From: JBHICC01 sp046759385
Lineage (GTDB): Bacteria > Pseudomonadota > Gammaproteobacteria > Acidiferrobacterales > SPGG2
DNA length: 64,000 nucleotides
Direction: 5' to 3'
Assembly: GCA_046759385.1 (NCBI GenBank)
Contig: JBHICC010000012.1
Location: forward strand, 1 to 64,000
Part shown: positions 26,520-35,204 of the stretch, piece after piece
How positions within the stretch are numbered: the stretch's first letter is position 1
Layout: every line of letters begins with the position of its first letter
Notes under the pieces: model-generated
Seen by the model: the letters and a program-made list of their open reading frames with translations, nothing else
Told to the model about the DNA's origin: nothing
Database searches by the model: none
Made by a program: the position numbers and the translations under genes

Positions 26520-27272
26520 ATGGACTATACAGCCGCCGATGACCTACTGGCCGGGCGCACCATACTTGTAACCGGCGCCGCGGACGGTATCGGCAAAGCT
26601 GCCGCCTTGACGTTTGCAAGTCACCAGGCGACAGTAGTGTTACTAGACCAGGACACGCGCAAGCTCGAAGCGCTTTACGACATAATCGAGCAGGCCAGTT
26701 ATCCGCAACCGGCCATCATAACACTCGACCTAGCTAAGGCGACGCCCGAGGACCACGAAGCGGTGGCAAACACAATCGGCGATGAGTTCGGCCACTTACA
26801 CGGTCTGTTACACAACGCTGCCGAGCTTGGCGCCCTTGCTCCGCTCGAGCTCTACGACCTGTCGGTCTGGACGAAGGTGCTAACCGTCAATCTACACGCA
26901 CCGTTAATGTTGACCCGGACGTGCTTGCCGTTGCTAAAACGTTCGCGAGATGCCTCAGTCGTATTTACCACCGCCGATGTAGCGCGGAAGGGACGAGCGT
27001 ACTGGGGCGCCTATGGGGTAGCCGGCTTTGCCCTCGAAGGTCTGATGCAAACCTTGGCCGCTGAGCTCGAAACCAATACGTCGGTGCGCGTCAACAGCCT
27101 AGACCCCGGTCCCTTGCGTACAGCGATGCGCGCTCGCGCCTATCCGGGAGAAGACCCTGGACAGCAGCCCGAGCCGGAATCGATCATGTCGATTTATCTT
27201 TACCTCATGGGGCCGGATAGCAAGGGGATTACAGGTCAAGCCTTTTCGGCGCAAGTAGGCAAGAGCGAGTGA
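26520..27272 (+). CDS. yciK: YciK-family short-chain dehydrogenase homologue lacking the catalytic Lys
   Basis: A 250-residue Rossmann protein with the cofactor motif VTGAADGIGKA (17-27), NAAELG (99-104) and the YciK-like segment LEGLMQTLAAELE. The normal SDR catalytic Y-x3-K reads Tyr165-GVA-Gly169, and the Ser position is in TTAD (150-153), so neither Lys nor Ser is present. E. coli YciK keeps these residues. It starts 7 bases after the squalene synthase-like gene and ends the ubiG operon. Placement after mupP supports the YciK assignment; catalysis is doubtful. Confidence 0.85.
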   Translation: MDYTAADDLLAGRTILVTGAADGIGKAAALTFASHQATVVLLDQDTRKLEALYDIIEQASYPQPAIITLDLAKATPEDHEAVANTIGDEFGHLHGLLHNAAELGALAPLELYDLSVWTKVLTVNLHAPLMLTRTCLPLLKRSRDASVVFTTADVARKGRAYWGAYGVAGFALEGLMQTLAAELETNTSVRVNSLDPGPLRTAMRARAYPGEDPGQQPEPESIMSIYLYLMGPDSKGITGQAFSAQVGKSE

Positions 27273-27295
27273 GCTAACGGACGCGCCCGACAAAG

Positions 27296-27799
27296 CTAGC
27301 GCGCAGACACGCTAGGTTTTGTCTCTGTCTCGCGCGGAGACATAAGCGCTTTCAGTAGCCTATCCTCTAACTCGATGCGTAAAGCGAGCTCCTCACCGAG
27401 CCGCGAGAGATCCTTCTCCAGTTCAGAGGGGATATCGCGCTTTTCTTCCGTGTCATATTTATCGTTGAAGGTGAGCGCTGCTTCTGTGGTTTGCGCGATA
27501 CGCGGGTAGAGATTTTCGGCCAGTTGTGCCGCGGCTTGACGCCGTTCAGCCTCGTTCTCGATGCGTTCGTAAAGACTGAAGTGTCCGGCGGCGATGTAGT
27601 CGACTAATACCTGACAGAATTCCTGCAACAGCGCCGGTGATTGCTTGTCGGGATTGTCGTCCTTAAACGGCTCCAAACCAGCAACTCGGCAAAAGAGGGT
27701 AAGCATCTCAGCGCGTTCCCCAGTCAGCTTCTCGACCAAACTCTTCGTACCGGTGCGCCGCTCTTGTGTTTGAGTCGCTTTTCTGCTTTTAGATGACAT
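27296..27799 (-). CDS. rsd: Rsd/AlgQ anti-sigma-70 regulator
   Basis: Rsd/AlgQ binds the housekeeping sigma factor and shifts RNA polymerase use toward other sigmas. The 167 residues are mostly helical and contain the family core LVEKLTGERAEMLTLFCRVA (21-40), LLQEFCQVLVDYIAAGHFSL and YERIENEAERRQ. The C-terminal end is charged. It is convergent with yciK and about 110 bases from the ffh end on the same strand. AlgQ is the pseudomonad name and is linked to alginate control; no such link is shown here. Confidence 0.92.
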   Translation of the reverse strand: MSSKSRKATQTQERRTGTKSLVEKLTGERAEMLTLFCRVAGLEPFKDDNPDKQSPALLQEFCQVLVDYIAAGHFSLYERIENEAERRQAAAQLAENLYPRIAQTTEAALTFNDKYDTEEKRDIPSELEKDLSRLGEELALRIELEDRLLKALMSPRETETKPSVSAR

Positions 27800-27908
27800 T
27801 AAGAGCCGTCCTAGTTATGACACATGTAATATACGCTATTTGTTAACCATCGTCTCCGCACTAAGGATTATAAATCATAACCGGGCCAGTGACATGTGGC
27901 TATGAGCA

Positions 27909-29261
27909 TCAGAGCCTACCCCGTTGCTGTCCTTGCATGCCCCGCAACAGCTGCTTTAAACCACCTTTGCGCGCACGTTTCATCATTTTTTGCATCTGTA
28001 CAAACTGTCGCAACAGCCGATTGACCTCCTGCACCTGAGTCCCCGAGCCTTGTGCAATGCGGCGCTTGCGGGAGCCGCGAATAATCGCGGGAAGACGCCG
28101 CTCCTCGAGGGTCATGGAGTTAATAATAGCGACAAGCCGCCCAAATTCCTTATCGTTGATTTGTCCCTTCACCTGCTCTGGCACGCCACTCATACCAGGT
28201 AGTCTATCGATCAAACTGCCGATGCCGCCCATCTTTTCCATCTCTAACAGCTGATCCCGAAAATCCTCCAAGTCAAACCCTTTGCCCTTGTCGATCTTCT
28301 GCGCGAGTTGTTTTGCCTTACCCTCATCAGCTGTGCGCTGCGCCTGCTCGACAATACTGAGAACATCCCCCATTCCCAATATGCGCGAGGCAACGCGGTC
28401 GGGGTAGAAAGGCTCGAGCGCATCCGGCTTCTCACCCGTACCGAGAAACTTGATTGGCTTCCCCGTCACATGGCGAATCGATAGTGCCGCGCCGCCGCGT
28501 GCGTCACCATCAGTTTTTGTCAAGATCACGCCGGTGAGCGGTAAGGCATCGCCAAACGCTTTGGCCGTATTGACCGCATCTTGCCCAGTCACGCTGTCGG
28601 CGACGAGTAAGGTCTCTACCGGAGACACCACTGCATGCAGGGCCTTGATTTCGTCCATCATTTGTTCATCGATGTGTAGGCGTCCTGCGGTGTCGATGAT
28701 AACCGCATCGGCAACGGACCTTCGCGCTTGTTCGACCGCACCTTTGGCAATGAATGCAGGCGACTGCTTAGGATCGCTTGGATGGCAGGGCAGGCCCACG
28801 CCTTCGGCTAGCCGACGCAACTGTTCGATGGCCGCTGGCCGGTAGACGTCGCAGCTTACCATCAGCACAGTTTTTTTCTCTTGCTGCAGCAACAAACGCC
28901 CGAGTTTGACCGCTGTGGTCGTCTTACCGGAGCCTTGCAAACCTGCCATTAGGATCACGGCGGGCGGGCGCGTTGCGAGATCAAGGCGATCGTTTGTCGC
29001 ACCGAGAAGCTGAACTAACTCATCGTTGACGATCTTGATTAGTGCTTGGCCCGGCGTCAGGCTTTTCAAGACCTCCTTGCCAACGGCCTTTTCGCGTACC
29101 TGCGTAACAAACGCCTTTACGACTGGCAGTGCCACGTCTGCCTCGAGTAGCGCCATACGCACTTCGCGTAGCGCCTGAGCAACATTGTCATCGGTTAGGC
29201 GACCTGCTCCGCGCAGCCGATTTAACGTACTTTGTAAACGCTGACTTAGACTGTCAAACAT
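27909..29261 (-). CDS. ffh: Signal recognition particle protein Ffh
   Basis: SRP GTPase that delivers inner-membrane proteins. From the ATG at 29261 it is 450 residues: helical N domain (MFDSLSQRLQSTLNRLRG), G domain with P-loop GLQGSGKTT (107-115), DTAGRLHIDEQMM, TKTDGDARGGAALS and GTGEKPDALEPF, then a Met-rich M domain ending with RMQ/KMM-type helices (QMQKMMKRARKGGLKQLL). The longer in-frame start at 29282 adds seven residues not typical of Ffh. It is divergent from the YpjD-like gene, as in many Gammaproteobacteria. Confidence 0.97.
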   Translation of the reverse strand: MFDSLSQRLQSTLNRLRGAGRLTDDNVAQALREVRMALLEADVALPVVKAFVTQVREKAVGKEVLKSLTPGQALIKIVNDELVQLLGATNDRLDLATRPPAVILMAGLQGSGKTTTAVKLGRLLLQQEKKTVLMVSCDVYRPAAIEQLRRLAEGVGLPCHPSDPKQSPAFIAKGAVEQARRSVADAVIIDTAGRLHIDEQMMDEIKALHAVVSPVETLLVADSVTGQDAVNTAKAFGDALPLTGVILTKTDGDARGGAALSIRHVTGKPIKFLGTGEKPDALEPFYPDRVASRILGMGDVLSIVEQAQRTADEGKAKQLAQKIDKGKGFDLEDFRDQLLEMEKMGGIGSLIDRLPGMSGVPEQVKGQINDKEFGRLVAIINSMTLEERRLPAIIRGSRKRRIAQGSGTQVQEVNRLLRQFVQMQKMMKRARKGGLKQLLRGMQGQQRGRL

Positions 29262-29334
29262 CGTTCTTGAGCCACACTTCAACCCCGGGCCAAGCTATGC
29301 GATTATCCGTTTCGAACCGTTGAGCCGCGCTATT

Positions 29335-30150
29335 ATGTCTGATCTCCTTCTGAATTGCCTAGCCGCTGGTCTCTATATACTAGTCGGTGGGCTACTGCTG
29401 CAACGACTGCTGCGCGGCCAAGGGTATGCGGGTCCAGCACGAACTCTGGTTCTTGCACTGGGGCTCGTCGCTGTACTCCTACATGCAGTCGTCCTCTATA
29501 CGAGCCTGCTTGTCGACGGAGGAATTAACTTGGCGCTGACTAACGCTGTTTCTTTAGTCGCCAACGCGGTCGCAGCGCTGTTCGTAGCAGCCATCTTGTA
29601 TAAACCGGTAGATAACCTCGGCATTGTGATCATGCCTGTCGCCGGTGTCGCTGTTTTGATCGCGTGGCTTTCTCCTAGCGCGCAAGTGTTATTAACGCAA
29701 GGCACCGCGCTTCAGTCTCTTCACATTGTGATCTCTGTGCTGGCCTACGGATTGCTCAGCTTAGCGGCCGTTCAAAGTCTGCTCCTGCTTGCTCAGGAAA
29801 GGCAATTGCGACACAAGCAACCCGGGGGATTCATTCGGGCGCTACCACCCCTACAAACGATGGAACATCTTATGTTCCAGTTGATCGGCGTCGGCTTCCT
29901 ATTGTTGACGTTGACTGTCGTCAGTGGGGCACTTTTCTCGGAACAGCTGTTTGGCCAGGCACTGCGTTTTACCCATCACATTGTTCTGTCGATCATCGCT
30001 TGGGTGATTTTCGCTGTTCTTTTGCTGGGGCACTGGCGTTTCGGTTGGCGCGGCCGCCCGGCGGTACACTGGACGCTAGGTGGATTCGCGTTCCTCGCAC
30101 TCGCCTACTTTGGAACAAAGTTTGTTCTCGAGGTCATACTAGGTCGCTAG
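29335..30150 (+). CDS. YpjD/CcsA-like cytochrome c assembly membrane protein
   Basis: A 271-residue protein with about eight membrane spans and the CcsA/CcmC-type core (VISVLAYGLLSLAAVQSLLL, GVGFLLLTLTVVSGALF, HHIVLSIIAWVIFAVLLLGH). The His in HIVISV, THHIVL and LLGH are candidate heme ligands. Family members handle heme or assist cytochrome assembly, but this YpjD branch has no firm biochemical role. It is divergent from ffh. The start is ATG 29335; a TTG at 29320 is in frame. Confidence 0.88.
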   Translation: MSDLLLNCLAAGLYILVGGLLLQRLLRGQGYAGPARTLVLALGLVAVLLHAVVLYTSLLVDGGINLALTNAVSLVANAVAALFVAAILYKPVDNLGIVIMPVAGVAVLIAWLSPSAQVLLTQGTALQSLHIVISVLAYGLLSLAAVQSLLLLAQERQLRHKQPGGFIRALPPLQTMEHLMFQLIGVGFLLLTLTVVSGALFSEQLFGQALRFTHHIVLSIIAWVIFAVLLLGHWRFGWRGRPAVHWTLGGFAFLALAYFGTKFVLEVILGR

Positions 30151-30235
30151 TCGGCATCTGCCAGGCTCTCTCGGTCAAGAGTGGGCCGGGTCGGAACGTG
30201 TGCGTTGGTGCTTCGGGCTGATATGGAGTTGGAGG

Positions 30236-30475
30236 ATGGTACGTTTTTCGATCACGGGCACAGGCAGACAGATCACTAAGGCTGTCTCCCTTGGGCTGGC
30301 GACCCTGATCCTCTACCTCGCACTCTACCTATTAGAAGAACATATTCTCTCGATCTCCTCGCGAGGACGCTGGTATTTCTTAATTCCAGTGGTTATCGCA
30401 TTCGTCTTCTCGTCCGTCCACGGCGCATTCACCGCCCGCTTCTGGGACGTGCTCGGCGTTAAAGCGAAGAAGTAG
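30236..30475 (+). CDS. Small two-span membrane protein
   Basis: A 79-residue protein with two hydrophobic helices (about 16-34 and 46-62) and a basic C-terminus (GVKAKK). I chose the ATG at 30236 because GGAG lies 7 bases upstream. It ends 14 bases before the TauE-UspA gene and is probably cotranscribed with it. I do not recognise the family; a role as accessory to the transporter is inferred from position only. Confidence 0.7.
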   Translation: MVRFSITGTGRQITKAVSLGLATLILYLALYLLEEHILSISSRGRWYFLIPVVIAFVFSSVHGAFTARFWDVLGVKAKK

Positions 30476-30489
30476 GACAAGAGCAAATC

Positions 30490-32439
30490 ATGGACGTTGC
30501 GGCGAACTTCGTGCACCTCGACCCCCTTAATGTCGTCTACCTCTTGGCTGTCGGCTTCATTGGCGGTCTGGTTAGCGGATTCATCGGCTCCGGGGGCGCA
30601 TTCGTGCTGACACCCGCCATGATGAGCTTGGGTGTGCCCGGCATCGTCGCAGTCGCATCTAACATGTGTCACAAGTTCCCGAAGGCACTGGTCGGTGCGA
30701 TCAAACGCGCAAAGTATGGCCAAGTCGATCTCAAGCTTGGCATCGTCATGGGCATATCGGCCGAGGCCGGTGTGCTCTATGGCGTGCACATTCAAGAAGG
30801 TATTAGGCGCGCCTTTGGCGACTCTGGATCAAATCTGTACGTAAGCATTGCTTTCGTTATCGTGCTAGCAATCGTTGGTGGATACGTGCTGCGCGATGCC
30901 CTGAAGGTATATAGGAGCGGTACCGCGCACGATGAAGAAAAGCGGGGCCGACTGGCCTGCTGGGTCCAATCGATCAACATCCCTTACACGATGGTGTACT
31001 TCAGAAGCTTGAATGCCCGGATCTCGATACTGTTCACCATCCCACTCGGCTTTGCTACCGGCATGCTTGCCGCCACCATTGCGGTTGGTGGATTCATCGG
31101 CGTGCCCGGCATGCACTACGTGCTCGGCGCACCTTCCCTCATGGCTTCCGCCACCGAGCTTGTCGTCGCCTTCGTCATGGGGCTGGGGGGTACGATAAAG
31201 TACGCGTGGAGTGGCCTCGTAGATATCCGCCTGGCGATGATCATCCTCGCTGGCTCGCTCTTCGGCGTACAGCTTGGGGCCATCGGCACCACATACGTCA
31301 GACCGCATTTGATCAAGCTAGTGATGGGCGTGATCATGCTGCTCGTGCTTGTCAGCCGCGGGCTCGTAATTCCCGTCTATCTTGCCGAGCTGGAGGTATT
31401 AAACAAGCTGAGCGAGGGCACCATAACCACCCTCGAGGGCGTAAGCTTTATTGTCATGGTGCTGGCGCTCGCCAGCGGCGGCTTCATCATCCTTTCCTCT
31501 CTTTGGAAAGGCCTGCGGGCCCAGCGTGAAGCGGAGTTGCTCGCTACAGCTGCACCGGCCGCCTATGCCCATTCGGTTGTCGCAGCACCTGTGAGTCCCC
31601 AGCTCTCACCTATCGGGCGGTTCGAGCGTTTCCTCGTCGCCTCCGACGGCTCTGAGTTCAGCGCGGGTGCGGTCCGCGAAGCCTACAGCGTGGCGCGGAA
31701 GTGCGGCGCGCGCTTGCGCGTCATCTCGGTCGTGACCGGCAGTGTCGAGCATGAGACGCTTGGCGAGCAGCTCCTTACTAAGGAGATGGACGCCGCTCGC
31801 GCACACCTCGACGAGATTCAGGCACATGCCGCCGCCGCCGGCATCGCCTGTGAGACACAAGTCATCCAGGGACCCAACGTGCATGACCAGATTCTTAGTC
31901 AAGCCGAGCACTCGGAGGCTGACATGGTAATCATGGGACGTCGCGGACGTAGCGGGCTTGCGCGCATCATGGTAGGCGGTGCCACGGTTAAGGTCATCGG
32001 CCACGCGCGTTGCAGCGTACTCGTCGTGCCGCGGGCCGCCGAACTCCAAGGGAGGCATTTCGTGGTGGCATCTGATGGATCACGCTTTGGCGACGCCGCA
32101 GCGACCGCTGTCTGTAACCTGGCTAAACACTACCAGGCGCGCGTCACCGCCGTCTCTGTTGCTGTGCCGTCACACAGCGAAGAGCGCCGCCAAGAAGCGC
32201 CAGGCATTGTTCAGCGCCTCGTCGCTTTCCTCAAGAAAGAGGGAGTCGCTGCGGATGGCGAGGTTCCCGAAGGTCTCGCCGCTGATAGGATCGTGGCGGT
32301 GGCGGCAAGCAAGAATGCAGATTTGATCGTGTTGGGTAGTCACGGTCGCACGGGCCTCGAGCGTCTCTTGCTCGGCAGCAACTCCGAGCAGGTGCTGGAC
32401 CGTACGCAGTGCGCCGTGTTGGTGGTTAAGGCAACCTAA
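30490..32439 (+). CDS. TauE/SafE-type anion exporter fused to two UspA domains
   Basis: A 649-residue fusion. Residues about 15-350 form a TauE/SafE transporter with the duplicated loop motifs GFIGSGGAFVLTPAMM and GGFIGVPGMHYVLG and about eight spans. Two universal stress protein domains follow (about 375-517 and 520-649), each with the nucleotide-binding pattern G-x2-G-x9-G: MGRRGRSGLARIMVGGAT and LGSHGRTGLERLLLGSNS. TauE/SafE proteins export sulfite or sulfoacetate; an ATP-sensing cytoplasmic tail could tie export to energy state (inference). The gene and its small partner sit between the YpjD-like gene and corB. Confidence 0.88.
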   Translation: MDVAANFVHLDPLNVVYLLAVGFIGGLVSGFIGSGGAFVLTPAMMSLGVPGIVAVASNMCHKFPKALVGAIKRAKYGQVDLKLGIVMGISAEAGVLYGVHIQEGIRRAFGDSGSNLYVSIAFVIVLAIVGGYVLRDALKVYRSGTAHDEEKRGRLACWVQSINIPYTMVYFRSLNARISILFTIPLGFATGMLAATIAVGGFIGVPGMHYVLGAPSLMASATELVVAFVMGLGGTIKYAWSGLVDIRLAMIILAGSLFGVQLGAIGTTYVRPHLIKLVMGVIMLLVLVSRGLVIPVYLAELEVLNKLSEGTITTLEGVSFIVMVLALASGGFIILSSLWKGLRAQREAELLATAAPAAYAHSVVAAPVSPQLSPIGRFERFLVASDGSEFSAGAVREAYSVARKCGARLRVISVVTGSVEHETLGEQLLTKEMDAARAHLDEIQAHAAAAGIACETQVIQGPNVHDQILSQAEHSEADMVIMGRRGRSGLARIMVGGATVKVIGHARCSVLVVPRAAELQGRHFVVASDGSRFGDAAATAVCNLAKHYQARVTAVSVAVPSHSEERRQEAPGIVQRLVAFLKKEGVAADGEVPEGLAADRIVAVAASKNADLIVLGSHGRTGLERLLLGSNSEQVLDRTQCAVLVVKAT

Positions 32440-32662
32440 GGCACGAGTTGACTCGAAGAATCCATCAGGATGCGGCCGCGACTGAGTCAGCTAAGGTATG
32501 GCGCCCGTATACCGCCTACTCTTTGCGCCGAATGCTGCTGTTTACGCCACAGCACTACAAAAACAGGTACGGATCATGCATAGGATACGCATTTTCTTGG
32601 CAGACAGGGTCTGGAATGTGCTAAATTGATTTGTATCCGCACAATGCCGAGGCATTCCTTGC

Positions 32663-33949
32663 TTGGATGACATTCCGATAGGCGCGCTAGCCGTAGCGCT
32701 AGCTTTCCTGATATTCCTATCCGCATTCTTCTCCGCCAGCGAAATCGGCGTGATGGCGATTAATCGCTATCGCCTGCAACATCTCGCCAAATCCGGCCAC
32801 CGCGCCGCACGGCTCGTGGAGAAAATGCTGGAACGCCCCGACCGGCTGCTCGGCGTAATCTTGCTTGGCAACAACTTCGCTAACCTGACCGCGTCGGCAG
32901 TGGCAACCATCATGGCATTAAAGCTTTTTGGTGAAGCCGCGATTGCCCTGGCCACCGGGCTGCTGACGGTAACCATATTAATTTTTGCCGAGGTCGCACC
33001 GAAGACGATTGCGGCAATGCAGCCCGAGCGGATTGCATTTCCAGCGGCGTACGTGTTGCGGCCATTGTTGATCGTCTCGTACCCAGTAGTTTGGCTGATC
33101 AATGCGATCGCCAATAAGATGCTTGGTCTGGTCGGAATCCAGTTGACTAAGCGACGTGATGAAATCAGCAGCGACGAGTTGAGACTGGCTGTCAGGGAGG
33201 CTGGAGCGCTGATTCCCAAATCGCACCAAACTATGTTGCTCGGTATTCTCGATCTGGAAAAGATTACGGTTGAGGACGTTATGGTACCGCGCGGCGAGAT
33301 TCAGGGGATCGACATCGACGATGATTGGGATGAAGTGCTGGCGCAGATCGCCCGTAGCCGTTTCACGCGCCTACCCGTTTACCGCGGCAGCCTGGACAAC
33401 GTCGTGGGAATGATCCACGTTCGTAAGGTACTGAATCACATCCGAGAAGATAAACTTACGCGCGAATCGCTAGTGGATGTGATCGAGGAACCCTACTTCA
33501 TCCCCAAGGGCACGCAGCTAGCCACCCAGCTGCTGAACTTCAAGGAAGAGAAGCGTCGTATTGGCTTGGTGGTGAACGAGTATGGCGACATTATGGGTTT
33601 AGTCACACTTGACGAAATCTTGGAAGAAATCGTCGGCGATTTCAGCACCGAAGCCATCGGTAAGCTCGAGGATATCCACGCACAAGACGACGGCAGCTAC
33701 TTGGTCAAAGGCGGCGCGAGCATTCGTGACCTTAACCGCAAGCTCGGTTGGCACTTACCCACAGAAGGATCGCGCACTTTAAATGGGCTCATCACCGAGT
33801 ATCTAGAGGAGATACCAGAACCGGGTACTAGCCTGCTGCTAAACGGATACCAGGTCGACATCATGCGCACGCGCGGTACTGCCGTCGAAGTCGCGCGCAT
33901 CCGCCCTTTCCAGGAAGAGGAGATTGCGGCGGAGAAACGGGCACCTTAG
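32663..33949 (+). CDS. CorB/HlyC-CorC family membrane protein (DUF21-CBS-CorC)
   Basis: A 428-residue protein with a DUF21 membrane domain (about 1-185, opening ALAVALAFLIFLSAFFSASE), a CBS pair (about 200-330, VMVPRGEIQGID and LVVNEYGDIMGLVTL) and a C-terminal CorC_HlyC domain (DDGSYLVKGGASIRDLNRKL). Relatives (CorB/YfjD/CNNM) transport or sense Mg2+ and other divalent cations. The start appears to be TTG at 32663; the nearby ATG is out of frame. About 220 bases without a gene precede it. Confidence 0.9.
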   Translation: MDDIPIGALAVALAFLIFLSAFFSASEIGVMAINRYRLQHLAKSGHRAARLVEKMLERPDRLLGVILLGNNFANLTASAVATIMALKLFGEAAIALATGLLTVTILIFAEVAPKTIAAMQPERIAFPAAYVLRPLLIVSYPVVWLINAIANKMLGLVGIQLTKRRDEISSDELRLAVREAGALIPKSHQTMLLGILDLEKITVEDVMVPRGEIQGIDIDDDWDEVLAQIARSRFTRLPVYRGSLDNVVGMIHVRKVLNHIREDKLTRESLVDVIEEPYFIPKGTQLATQLLNFKEEKRRIGLVVNEYGDIMGLVTLDEILEEIVGDFSTEAIGKLEDIHAQDDGSYLVKGGASIRDLNRKLGWHLPTEGSRTLNGLITEYLEEIPEPGTSLLLNGYQVDIMRTRGTAVEVARIRPFQEEEIAAEKRAP

Positions 33950-34104
33950 GTCTCTGCGAACGCCAAACTGAAGGAGCGCCTTTCCCGAGCGCGTGAGCGC
34001 ATGGGACTGCGGCGTTGCCTAGCATCTCATTCAGGCACTCGGTATTATCACGCACTTTGTAAGATAGTGGTCGCCTAACCGCAAAGGACCGAGGGGGTGT
34101 TGCC

Positions 34105-34581
34105 ATGACCCATGTGCTCAGCTTGGCGTTCGTATCCTACGGGCTCTGGTTGCTGCTCTCCGGTCACTATGCTGCTTTGCTTCTCGGTCTCGGGCTGATT
34201 TCCGTCGGACTAGTCGTCTTTATCGCCGTGCGCATGGACGTAGTCGATCGGGAGGGCCATCCCATTCATCTAGGCCCCCGCGCATTTCTTTACTGGCCCT
34301 GGCTGGCGTGGGAGATTGTGAAAGCCAACATCGATGTGACATGGCGCATTCTGCATCCGCGCATGCCGATCCGCCCGTCCATGATCCGCGTGAAGGCTCA
34401 CCAGAAGAGCGAACTCGGCAAGGTCATTTACGCGAACTCCATCACCTTAACGCCGGGCACGATCTCGACGGACGTAACGGGCGATGTCATCGAGGTTCAC
34501 GCGCTCACGCAGGAAGCAGCGGACGGCCTTCGCAGCGGCGACATGGACCGGCGTTGCGCCGATTTCGAGGGTGATCGCTGA
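34105..34581 (+). CDS. mrpE: Mrp-type Na+/H+ antiporter subunit E
   Basis: First gene of a ten-gene antiporter operon. The 158 residues have two to three N-terminal spans (LSLAFVSYGLWLLLSGHY, ALLLGLGLISVGLVVFIAVRM), a WPWLAWEIVKANIDVTWRIL segment typical of MnhE/MrpE, and a soluble domain with NSITLTPGTISTDV, the family signature. A strong ribosome site (GAGGGGGTG) precedes the ATG. The stop overlaps the next start by one base. MrpE homologues are accessory subunits of multi-protein Na+/H+ antiporters. Confidence 0.94.
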   Translation: MTHVLSLAFVSYGLWLLLSGHYAALLLGLGLISVGLVVFIAVRMDVVDREGHPIHLGPRAFLYWPWLAWEIVKANIDVTWRILHPRMPIRPSMIRVKAHQKSELGKVIYANSITLTPGTISTDVTGDVIEVHALTQEAADGLRSGDMDRRCADFEGDR

Positions 34582-34871
34582 TGTTCGTTGCCGCTGCGCT
34601 TGCAATCCTGCTTACGATGAGCCTCGCGTTGGTGCGCGCTCTGCGTGGACCGACGGTCTACGATCGCATTCTCGCCGTCAACATGTTTAATACGAAAACC
34701 GTATTATTCATCGCCGTGTACGGCTTTCTTACCGGCCGCCCGGATTTTCTCGATATCGCACTGGTGTACGCACTGATCGCGTTCATAAGCGTCATTGCAG
34801 TACTGAGATTCTTCGAGTACGGGCATCTCGTCGGCGCCAGCCGGCCGACTGGTCCAAAGAAGCGGCAATGA
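34581..34871 (+). CDS. mrpF: Mrp-type antiporter subunit F
   Basis: A 96-residue, three-span subunit with the family core RALRGPTVYDRILAVNMFNTK (about 24-43) between the first and second spans, and LDIALVYALIAFISVIAVLRF as the third. It is coupled to mrpE (shared base) and overlaps mrpG by 4 bases. In Mrp and Mbh complexes this subunit belongs to the small E-F-G module. The length is normal. Confidence 0.93.
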   Translation: MFVAAALAILLTMSLALVRALRGPTVYDRILAVNMFNTKTVLFIAVYGFLTGRPDFLDIALVYALIAFISVIAVLRFFEYGHLVGASRPTGPKKRQ

Positions 34872-35194
34872 TCGTCGACATCTTAAGCTGGGCCTCTCTC
34901 CTCGCTGGCGGCTTTCTCGGCGTCGTCGGGGGCGTTGGCATCCTGCGTTTTCCGGATCTGTTTACGCGCATGCATGCGGCCGGCATCACGGATACTTTGG
35001 GAGCTGCCTTGATTCTGATCGGGCTCATGTTACAGGCGGGCTGGTCGCTGATCACGGCGAAGCTCGTGCTCATTCTAATCTTTCTGCTATTCACGAGTCC
35101 TACCTCGACACATACACTTGCCAAAGCGGCGATCCACGGCAAGCTCCGGCCCTTGTTAGGCAAGAAGGGGGCAAGCCATCGAGCATCTAGTTGA
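34868..35194 (+). CDS. mrpG: Mrp-type antiporter subunit G
   Basis: A 108-residue subunit with the MnhG/PhaG signature GVVGGVGILRFPDLFTRMHA (19-38) followed by AGITDTLGAALILIGLMLQ, and a last span with LILIFLLFTSPTSTHTLAKA. It has three spans. It starts inside mrpF, and its end overlaps the reading frame of the next subunit, which lacks an obvious standard start codon. Confidence 0.94.
   Translation: MIVDILSWASLLAGGFLGVVGGVGILRFPDLFTRMHAAGITDTLGAALILIGLMLQAGWSLITAKLVLILIFLLFTSPTSTHTLAKAAIHGKLRPLLGKKGASHRASS
35166..35180 (+). promoter_or_regulatory. Ribosome site facing an ATC codon at the MbhD/E-like gene
   Basis: AAGGGGG at 35165-35171 is followed 6 bases later by ATC (35178-35180), in frame with the downstream gene, giving an N-terminus I/M-EHLVDIILLS like that of homologues. 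No ATG or GTG is available in this frame; TTG at 35205 is the first standard alternative. Confidence 0.4.
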
Positions 35195-35204
35195 CATCAT
35201 TCTG

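Noticed and set aside
31606..32058. Minus-strand frame of 150 codons within the TauE-UspA gene
   Set aside because: Shadow of the UspA domains, which have clear nucleotide motifs on the plus strand.
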